From the NCBI RefSeq assembly GCF_000003605.2, contig NW_003122907.1:828041-852988 (forward strand): a stretch of DNA of 24,948 nt, in the 5' to 3' direction. Source of the stretch: Saccoglossus kowalevskii (Eukaryota; Hemichordata; Enteropneusta; Harrimaniidae). The notes beneath the pieces are model-generated. The model was not told the DNA's origin. It saw only the letters and a program-made list of their open reading frames with translations, and did not search any database. Made by a program: the position numbers and the translations under genes. Shown piece by piece: positions 12,601 through 20,704 of the stretch. How positions within the stretch are numbered: position 1 is the first letter of the stretch; each line of letters begins with the position of its first letter.

Positions 12601-14815
12601 GGTGCCTGATGTCACTCCTGTGTGCTGTTCCAGTCCTCAGTGTCGCAGTGGATTTTTTCACTGATAAATGGAAATGGGGATTACCTTCATTGTCTATGAA
12701 TGAATGAATGAATTAATGAATGAATTAATGAATGAATAAATTCATGAATACCGTAAATGAATGATGAATGATGTGAAGTACTTTTTGTTGATAACTTTGT
12801 TATTGAATGATTTCATGGATCGTTGTATATCACACACACTGTATCTAATACAGGAAAGATCAAAGATGATATATACATGTAGTAATATAGTGTGCCCCAT
12901 TTTATTGTGCTTGGCTGGATGCATGGGTGTGGAATATTATAAAATGACACTTGTTCATTTAAAAAAGGCGTCTTTATTTCTGTTTTTCAGGGCCCTACAG
13001 TTTATACATGGATTTGTTCAGAATCTTCTGGATGGTGTAAATGACGGTGAAAGTCTACGTCCTTGTGCAATGAAATCATACGATGCAAATTTAAAACCAT
13101 ATCATGGATGGATGGTCCAGAATATCTTCTCAGTAGGTTTAAATTTTTTTTTTCAAGAAAGATATTTTTGTTCCAGGTGACATTTCCTGGCTCCATATAT
13201 CTCTACTGTTTCTGACTTGGTATTACAAGTGGGAATGTTAACCGTACATACAAGAATTGTCGCTATATCTACTACAGTACTGTAAATGTATAAATTGTTC
13301 ACTTGGTTTTAAAGTGAAATCAGCTAAATAAAATCTGTGATTTAAAATAACAATAGAATTCATTGTTTTACTTGCGAATTTGTGAACTTAATACCAAGTG
13401 AATAGTATCATAATAGTGAAATTAAATGCCAGTGAAAATAAATAGTTTTACAGTACAGGTATATTTGTTTCTGTTGGGACTACATGACAGGGCTGTCTGT
13501 CAATCTCTTTGTTAAGTGCCAGTTTTTAGCTCCGCTGTCGACTTTGTCGAGCGGAGCTTATCATATGAGTGATTGTCCGTCGTCGTTGTCGTCCGTCGNN
13601 NNNNNNNNNNNNNNNNNNNNNNNNNNNNNNNNNNNNNNNNNNNNNNNNNNNNNNNNNNNNNNNNNNNNNNNNNNNNNNNNNNNNNNNNNNNNNNNNNNNN
13701 NNNNNNNNNNNNNNNNNNNNNNNNNNNNNNNNNNNNNNNNNNNNNNNNNNNNNNNNNNNNNNNNNNNNNNNNNNNNNNNNNNNNNNNNNNNNNNNNNNNN
13801 NNNNNNNNNNNNNNNNNNNNNNNNNNNNNNNNNNNNNNNNNNNNNNNNNNNNNACCTCTCTCAGATTTGTTCATTTTGTAATGATATCTTTAATTCTCTA
13901 ATTTTGGTGAATATTTTTATCATTTTTGGTAAAAAGTGATATTTTCGACTTCTTGTTAAAAACCGCGAGTCCAATTGCTTTGATACTACATATATAGGTA
14001 ATACATGTGAACCTCTCTCAGATTTGTTCATTTCGTGATGATATCTTCAATTCTCTAATTTTGGTGAATATTTTTGTAATTTTTGGTAAAAAGTGATATT
14101 TTCGATTTCTTGTTAAAAACCACAAGTCCGATTGCTTTGATATTACATATATAGGTACTACATGTGGACCTCTCTCAGATTTGTTCATTTTGTGATGATG
14201 TCTTCAATTCTCTAATTTTGGTGAATATTTTTGTAATTTTTGGTAAAAAGTGATATTTTCGACTTCTTGTTAAAAACTGTAAGTCCGATTGCTTTGATAC
14301 TATACATATTGTTCATTTTCTAATGATGTCTTCAGTTCTTTAATTGAAATGTGCATTGTTAACAGCGGAGCTATCTCAGCCGATAGGCTGCTTGTTTGTG
14401 CTATCCTTACTGGTCAAATGTAAGTACCTGTCTGGGAATTTTTTCTAATTTTATTGCTGCGTTTGCTGTATAACCTAGTAGAAGCACATCACAAATAGTG
14501 AAGCACATGTCCGCCAAACATGTTTACACTGGTTCATTCATGGTAACATCCAAACAGCGAATGCAAATTCCAAGAATGTGGAAATAAATCTAAATAACAT
14601 CTAAATTTTTCATATTCATCATTTTGTTTTCATTGCAGCTTATCACACGAGCAGTACCAAACCGCAAAGATTTTATAGAAGGATTGGCACAGGGAGAAAA
14701 GGAAGAAGCAGTACTTGACGATCTCAGGGAATTTTTAGTTTTATTTGGTAAAAATATTGACGTAATTGTGGAGATGTATAAATCAAAAGACCTTGATATG
14801 CAATTTAAAGTCTAG
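9604..14815 (+). CDS. GLTP: Glycolipid transfer protein, 5 coding exons
   Basis: Exons are 9604-9715, 11657-11715, 12301-12431, 12991-13132 and 14639-14815. Phases agree at every junction and give 206 residues (human 209). The ATG has an in-frame TAA three codons upstream. This is the all-alpha GLTP fold, a cytosolic protein that binds one sphingolipid headgroup and moves glycosphingolipids between membranes. The headgroup site is intact: Asp51, Asn55 and Lys58 in SDIAGNITK, Trp98 in ALIWLKR, and His139 in YHGWMVQNIF (human Asp48, Asn52, Lys55, Trp96, His140). The C-terminus is QFKV where human has NYKV. It lacks the PH domain of PLEKHA8/FAPP2, so it is the stand-alone form. Five exons is also the vertebrate GLTP arrangement. 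A possible polyadenylation signal AATAAA is at 15480-15485. Intron 4 contains an assembly gap, but no coding sequence is missing. Confidence 0.95.
9716..11656 (+). other. GLTP intron 1
   Basis: A 1.94-kb intron, GTGAG...TTTTTTTAATAG. Mostly low-complexity AT-rich DNA. The only repeat-like part I can point to is near its 3' half (see the LINE-tail entry). No coding frame is supported. Confidence 0.8.
11055..11245 (+). repeat. Possible LINE 3'-tail fragment
   Basis: The stretch ends ...cataggggcagaataaatc, then short A-rich repeats and a run of A (11226-11236). This resembles the 3' ends of CR1/L2-type LINEs seen in many invertebrates. There is no reverse transcriptase frame, so at most it is a 5'-truncated copy. 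The call rests on the general look of the tail only. Confidence 0.25.
12456..12765 (+). mobile_element. Candidate tRNA-derived SINE in GLTP intron 3
   Basis: An A-box-like tgatacaatggttagtg (near 12463) and a B-box-like gtgggaatgtccc (near 12507) lie at about tRNA spacing. They are followed by a body of about 180 bp ending ggggattaccttcattgtc. The unit ends in an imperfect tandem run of tgaa/ttaa tetranucleotides (12694-12765). That head-body-simple-tail order is typical of SINEs. The box matches are imperfect, so it is either an old copy or a chance resemblance. Confidence 0.45.
13278..13455. mobile_element. TA-flanked MITE in GLTP intron 4
   Basis: A 178-bp AT-rich unit bounded by TA and CTGTAAA (13280-13286), with the inverse TTTACAG and TA (13447-13455). 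Internal pairs such as ttcacttgg and ccaagtgaa extend the imperfect inverted repeat. TA target sites suggest Tc1/mariner-type mobilisation. No coding capacity. Confidence 0.5.
13528..14390. mobile_element. Hairpin-capped element with 157-bp internal tandem repeats, interrupted by assembly gap
   Basis: The left cap 13528-13558 is a near-perfect hairpin: AGCTCCGC pairs with GCGGAGCT and TCGAC with GTCGA around a TTT loop. Then comes gattgtccgtcgtcgttg-type sequence and the N run. The right end has acagcggagct (14362-14372), inverted to the first 11 bases, followed by a cagcc-gata-ggctg hairpin (14377-14390). Between gap and right end are tandem units of 157 bp starting at 13854, 14011 and 14168, then a truncated fourth from about 14309. 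The architecture (palindrome, CGTC-rich simple repeat, ~160-bp core repeats, terminal hairpin) recalls the Pearl/Helitron-like non-autonomous elements of bivalves; the family assignment is inference. Confidence 0.6.
13599..13853. other. Assembly gap (255 N)
   Basis: A run of N inside GLTP intron 4. It begins in the cgtcgt simple repeat and ends at the start of a 157-bp tandem unit, so a collapsed or unresolved tandem array is the likely cause. Its true length is unknown. Confidence 0.99.
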
Positions 14816-16110
14816 GTTCTACTGATGTGATGAATCGTGATAAGTTTACATTTCCTTAATTGAAATATACCTTGATTTACATAATTTTAGGTATTCTCCA
14901 ATGGACGCAGGTGCTAAATAATATATTCATGTATTTTATATTTAGTTTCCTACAAGCTCATTGGCTAATTATATTCCATACTTGCATGATCATGAATGCG
15001 ATATAACATTGTTCTTATTTATTTATTTTTTGTTCTTGTTTTTTCTTGTTTTTTTTTGTTCAAGGGTTAAATTTTTTGGAAAGAAAAAAATGGATTAGGC
15101 CCAGTAAAAAAAATATTCTTGTGTCATCGTGTATGTCTAGAAAAAAAATATATGCATACATAAATTTTAGAAGAAGAAAATTGACCAGAAAGCTTATTTT
15201 TGTTTTTTTCTGGGCCTTGCAGTCACATTTGTGTACGTCTTGTGAAGTCAATACACTTGTATGAACCTGTATCTGTTCAACTTAACACAAGATAAAGTGT
15301 TCGTTAATTGTTATTTTCAGGATTAAATTTCTTTTGGTTGTTGAAAAAATATTCATACTATTTTTTTGATGATATAAACAAAATTCTAACATACCTCGAA
15401 TTTTTGTGCAATGACTATCAGTGCATAACTTACATTTATTGTGACTGAAAGGGTATACTCTATATTAACTGGGTTTTGAAATAAATATGGTTTGATTATT
15501 TATCACCCCCCTGCCCCGTTACTTGTTAATAATAATTGCGAAATTTTGTGTGCAATATTTTTAATGTTTTGAAATACAAATCTAAGCAATATGATTGGTG
15601 AACCTTTGTAAAATGAATACAATTGACCACACTTATTTAAAAATAATGGTGGCTTCAAAGAGCAAATTCCTATATATGGATATCTATATTTTAATGAGAT
15701 AATTGATTAGATTAAATCCAAATAAATTAATCTTTGCTTCCTGAAAAAAAGAAAAAATTAATATCAACAAATTTGTATTTATACTAGGAGCACTGTGCCT
15801 TGCCACATATTTACATACATCTGTGCTATTGACCAATCAACATGTCTTGTCCTTATAAGGCAATAGTGAAGATTCCATACTGTTGATAACAAATACTGTG
15901 TTTGATCGGTTACTGATGCATTGTCTCCTGATGCCCTTATATACAATATATATCGGCTATTCATGGAGTGGTTTGGTGGTTTGAGTGATGCGTTAAAAAA
16001 AAAAAGAGCACTTACGGTTTCATGTGAGTTAGGTGTACTTAAAACCCCTTAAATAACAATTTTTTTGGTATATAAGCATATCTATTTACTGATGCAGATC
16101 TTATAGTGTT
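14816..16110. other. GLTP 3'UTR and intergenic
   Basis: AT-rich sequence downstream of the GLTP stop with several T-rich runs (15010-15060). AATAAA at 15480-15485 is the clearest polyadenylation signal candidate. No other gene or repeat is visible. Confidence 0.6.
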
Positions 16111-16238
16111 GACAGTCCTTCTGACTTAATGTCAAAAACTTCATGGCTTTTTGTTGAACTAAAATGATTTAATCAAAAAAGCCATAATGCGTTTGCAAAA
16201 ATGCTGGGAAAAAAAAACATTAGGCCAGAAGGAGTGTC
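16111..16238. repeat. Fold-back element, ~128 bp
   Basis: The end gacagtccttctgacttaatg (16111-16131) is inverted relative to cattaggccagaaggagtgtc (16218-16238) with a few mismatches. Inside, atggctttttgttgaa pairs with the inverse of tttaatcaaaaaagccat, so most of the unit folds into one long imperfect hairpin. This is the pattern of a fold-back MITE. Confidence 0.5.
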
Positions 16239-16336
16239 TACAGTTAACAGACATATTAGAGCAAATATTGTATAAACAGGCTTTGTAAGTACCCTACGAG
16301 ACTACAGCGAGTGAAATAAGTCGGTCTTGTGATATG

Positions 16337-16518
16337 TACTGTAAAATCTGTATTAGAAGCTGCGACTTCTATTAAAATGGTACAATGCAACAGAGGGGAT
16401 GCGATTTCTATTAGAACATCTACACATATGAGAAACAATGAATTTTTGGTTCTCAATTTTTTAAAAAGAATATTAGACTTCTATTAGGGATTCTGCTTCT
16501 AATACAGATTTTACGATA
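16337..16518. mobile_element. MITE with perfect 20-bp terminal inverted repeats
   Basis: gtaaaatctgtattagaagc (16341-16360) is the exact reverse complement of 16495-16514. The next inner bases also pair partly (attagaag motifs). TA dinucleotides sit just outside (16337-16338, 16517-16518). About 180 bp, no coding frame of its own. Short attagaa/ttctatta units recur through the interior. Confidence 0.7.
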
Positions 16519-17461
16519 CTGTTTTGTTATTGCAAAAAAAATTACACTACACCATATTTAGTGTTGGATATATTTTTAATAGTTATTTATTTCAATGTTG
16601 AATAGTTTGTAATGAATACATTTCTGCGTCATTGTGACCAAGTGCCTTAAACAATATACTCAACAAAGGCATTTAGTTCATCTGTATTAATTTCAATGGC
16701 AGTAAAATCAAATTAACGGGCATAGTGATGAAAGACGTCGTTTGTTCCATTGTTATTCAGTCAGCCAATAGAAAACTCTAATTTCAGTTTGAATTGTGAA
16801 ATTTATAAAGATGAAGAGAATGCTTTTGTTGCAGAGTATTGAATTTCAAAACTTCTTTAGCCAAACTGTAAAAAAAACTTGATATTGTACTAATCCTGGT
16901 TGTTATTGCAACAGTGTAAGAGGGATAATTGTCTGCCAAAAAGATTTCAGTAAAATATTATCTAGGGTAATTAGCATATTTATTCACATATTTTCTAGTA
17001 ATATAGAGTTATATTTTTAGATTTTTAAAAAGATAAGTGTTGATATACTCAATAATTTGGCTTGAAAATTCAATTTGCAAAACTTTAACAGCAATAAACC
17101 AACACCAGAGGGCAGCTTTTCCAGCTTTAATGTTTTTTTTATTATGTTTGATACGTCATCAGGTATAATATCAGACGTAGTTCTGCTGGTTTGTGTAAAT
17201 TGCATGATCAACCACTACACAATTTCTTATCAAAGTTTCTGTCCATCATTGCAATTGCCAAAGCTGTGCAATATTTTAGATAGTTACTATTAATAAACTT
17301 AAATCTGGGTTACTGGTAATAGTAAAATGTTAGAAAACACTGAATGAAATGTTACAAGTTTTAGTGGAAATGAATCAGTATTTATTTTTTTGGAAATTTT
17401 AGTGCAATAGTATTTCTGTGTATTTGGTAACATCGAATATGTGGTTTTATGGTAAAATAAA
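16519..17461. other. Intergenic, nothing recognised
   Basis: AT-rich sequence without a supported gene, RNA or inverted-end element. Short frames present on both strands are of chance length. Confidence 0.5.
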
Positions 17462-18812
17462 ATTAAAAAAAAAAATTGTGCAGTTGTTGGCCTTTATCTT
17501 GTACATACCCATTCTATGATCAGAATTATGATAGAGTCCATGTAACTGAAATCTGGTTGAATGACGAGGTTACAAAACTCCCTCAAGGAGATGCATGTAC
17601 TATCGTCCAGCTTCCTGACTTACAAGTCCAAAAACTTATGTAACACCGTGCTGCCTCCCAAGGTCAAACAATCTCCCTATGACACCTCCCCTTTATTTCT
17701 GGAGATTCATCATTCATAAAGTGCCTCCTTTTGAATACTAGCATGCCATTAAAGCAAATTTGACTCAAAACATGAAATAGAATCTAAATTTAGCTAAGAT
17801 ATCTACAATTCTCATTGTGAGAATATACTTTCTTTCAAATTAGCGACATCTTAAATAGCAAAAATCAAAGAAACCTTAGAAACAGCTCCTGTGTGGAATA
17901 CCATATTTATTGTATTAGGAGAAAACTCATTTATCAATTCCTTAAAAACATTATGGTGCCATGTTGTTACCCACAGTGACATTGACCTCCACGACCACAA
18001 CATGACTAGCCTGTCGTTGGTGGGTGCTGTAATCCTGAAGGGACTATTCATATCTACAGGTAACTAGGTTCACCACACTAGGTTCAAAAACACTCCCTGT
18101 CACTGCATTGACAATGATTGCCCTATCAGTAGCAGCCTTTAAATCAGAAATAGTAAGCTACTGTAGAATACTTTATTTTTGCTTGGAATTTATTTTCGCT
18201 ATTTTCGCTGAAGGGAAGATTCTGTGAAAATAAAATCCAGCGAATATACTTTTTTTTCCTATATTTCACATTAACTCATCAAAAATCAGTGAAAATAAAT
18301 TCCATACAAAACGCCCAAAAGGCCTTTTCAGCGAAAATTAATTCCAGCGAAAATAAAGTATTCCACAGTATTAAACTTAGTGTAGTTGACACGCAATACA
18401 CCTACCACATCCAGCATGTAGGACAGCGCCCTCAAGGAGTTACATGTACTATCGTCCAGCTTCCTGACTTACTAGTCCAAAAACTTATGTCACACTGTGC
18501 TGTCTCCCAAGGTCAAACAATCTCCCTATGATAAAAAAGGCACCTCTGGTTCCATCAATGTTATGGCATCATAAGATTTGGGGTGGACAAATCAGCATAA
18601 ATGCAATAGTGATGCTCCTATTTGTAAGCAGTGTCCAATGGTTAAATAGCTCTCTTTGTACTTTTAAAATTATCAGTGACCCAATAAATGATTCAACAAC
18701 CTATGGCAATGGAACAGCAATGTTACAACGCTCTGATCGTGAGGTTCAATTTTTACGGCTTGATTTTAAAGAAGTCAAAGCAAATAACTCCCAATCCTTT
18801 GTCAAGTTGTGA
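17462..18812 (+). pseudogene. Degenerate, duplicated coding-like block, family unknown
   Basis: Two copies of a ~100-bp segment (17580-17683 and 18431-18531) share one reading frame with residues CTIVQLPDL-VQKLM and SQGQTISL, and both end in TGA. The first copy extends upstream in an open frame from about 17465 (FYDQNYDRVHVTEIWLNDEV) but has TAA after KLM. Between the copies, 17855-18064 is open for 70 codons (WNTIFIVLGENSFINSLKTL, then THSDIDLHDHNMTSLSLVGA) and ends at a donor-like ACAG|GTAACT. A further frame runs 18528-18812. A MITE (18159-18370) sits immediately before the second copy. Composition is less AT-rich than the flanks. I cannot name the family; a decayed gene or multicopy element is more likely than a live gene. 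Confidence 0.4.
18159..18370. mobile_element. TA-flanked MITE with 22-bp inverted ends
   Basis: ta-ctgtagaatactttattt... at 18159-18182 is the inverse of 18347-18370, with two mismatches in 24 bp including the TA target site. The interior repeats cagcgaaaat and attttcgct motifs. 212 bp, no coding capacity. It shares the CTGTA(A/G)AAT-type terminus with the units at 13278 and 16337. Confidence 0.75.
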
Positions 18813-19306
18813 AACCAGTCTTTGTGTAATCTAATTTCTATATATTACCCCAAGACTCCTCACCTCCAGTATCCTTGTTGCTATATTCTGACAATGTATG
18901 TTAGCGACCTACTTGGGTCTGACGAAGATTGACTCAAGCACTCCCTGACTCTCTATCAACCCAATTAACATTCCTTACCAGATTATACTTAGCAACAGAC
19001 TTGTCAACATTCGTGTACTAGTTTTACAGAAACCTACTTGGTGACTATGATGGCTCGGCCCTTGCATCGATGGTAAGTGATAATGTAGTGTTACTTGCTG
19101 GCGCTTGTCGCTAATGAATTTATCCAAAATATCTCAAGTACATGTATACTCAAGCATTTTCAAAGACTTTCTCTAATTGTTAGATATGTTTTCTATCTTT
19201 ATTCTTAGATTTTAACTTTTTAGATGGAGAAGATGTTTCTACAGTAGTATGAATGAAACTGTTTATGTAAATATAAACGTGCACATGAAGTGTTGGCTTG
19301 CACAGA

Positions 19307-19340
19307 TGTGTGTGTGTGTGTGTGTATGTATATATATATA
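19307..19340. repeat. (TG)n-(TA)n microsatellite
   Basis: Eight or more uninterrupted TG units run into tgtatgta and then TA units, 34 bp in all. Confidence 0.9.
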
Positions 19341-20112
19341 GAAACAAAACATCATTTTTTTTTAACTGTATGTATGTACAGATTTCTTTATTTAGCTTGT
19401 TGCAGAAATGGTGTAATCAATGTCTGAATACATTTATGATCCAAAATACACAGGAAAAAATATTACAAATGTTTTGCAGTAAAACAAGAGTCTGACAAAG
19501 TACTCCCTCACATAAGCACTTCTGAAACGGTCAGGGATCAGGACTGGGTACCATGGTGGACGAAAATGACTTTGTCAGGTCACTTTATAATATGTGGAGG
19601 CGATTTCCTCATTTTGAAATAAGGAGTTTTTTGGGGGAATAACAACAAAAATTGTTACAGTATGGAGTTAAGTGAAAATTAGGTTTTCAAATAAATAGTT
19701 GCTAAATACAAAAAAAAATAAGATCACAGACAATGTTTTTCTCGTCTTCTAAAAGAAAAATGTTATCACTGAGAAATTTATTTTTTTGTACTACACCTCA
19801 CAACAATATCGTTATTGAAAATGTATATTTGCAGTATATGCCCATAAAGTGGCTGACACTGAAGTAAATTTGACATATTATGGTTTTCTTTTTTAAATAT
19901 TTAGAGTGATTCTAAAAGCTCTATTAGCCCTACTAAGCACCACTTAAAAGTTCCACAATGTTGAAAAAAATACTTGCCCTGAAGTGAGAACAAAAAATGC
20001 ACTCGTACAAATTCCTAAAGAAATGTGATCAAAACACCAATTGCAAGCAACACAAAAATGGTAAATCATTAGTCTAGCAAATTTGATTTTAAATTATATA
20101 TCATTAGATAAG

Positions 20113-20131
20113 AAAAAAAAAAAAAAAAAAA
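20113..20131. repeat. Poly-A run of 19
   Basis: A homopolymer on the plus strand. It could be a retroposed tail, but the sequence before it shows no recognisable SINE or LINE. Confidence 0.85.
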
Positions 20132-20704
20132 CTATTCCAACAATGGTCTCTAACATTTCCCTCGAGGCATATTGTAGAGAGAAAGTGCAGAGCCCATTCG
20201 ATTTGGGCTTGTCATTTTTACCACATATTGCAAAAAATAATCAGAGACTCCACAAAACTTATAAAAATAGTTCTCAATTATTGAAACATAGTTAAATTTT
20301 ACAAACGTTCACTAAATTTCTGCCTTTAAATAGTCTTTGACATTTGTGATTTTCTAAAACATGACTAGCAGCAACCAAGGAGATTAAAGACCAACCCTCT
20401 ACAGGAAGCGTTGAATAGTTTTTAAAAATTGTCATTAAGTTAGATCTGTATTTGAACTGGAATATAACAGAAGGGGTTGGGAATAATATGTGCAAAACAA
20501 GAATTTACAACAATCAAGAAAAGGGGCAGTGTTGGATACAATACTAAGATTTCTAATTTCAACCTTTTGATGAGAGAAAATGTTGAAAAAGTTGAAACGC
20601 TGTAGTACATTTACATAATGACCTTGGTTGCTTGAAGTTGGGTGCATCATTCGATGCTACCACGTATTCTTGCAGATCTGAAACAAAAAGGGGGATTGCA
20701 TGAT

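Larger units (their letters stand above)
18813..20704. other. Intergenic and ELOB 3' flank
   Basis: Contains a TG/TA microsatellite and a poly-A run, and otherwise AT-rich sequence. The part next to 20705 should hold the ELOB 3'UTR (minus strand), but no AATAAA lies close to the stop on that strand. The nearest I see is at about 19778, so the UTR end cannot be placed. Confidence 0.5.

Noticed and set aside
12761-13180. 139-codon plus-strand frame
   Set aside because: The real coding part is GLTP exon 4 (12991-13132), read in this same frame; the rest of the frame is intron translated through both splice sites.
13484-13939. Frames of 102-151 codons around 13.5-13.9 kb
   Set aside because: They are open only because of the N run.
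16256-16456. 66-codon minus-strand frame
   Set aside because: It lies mostly in the 16337-16518 MITE and has no protein similarity that I recognise.
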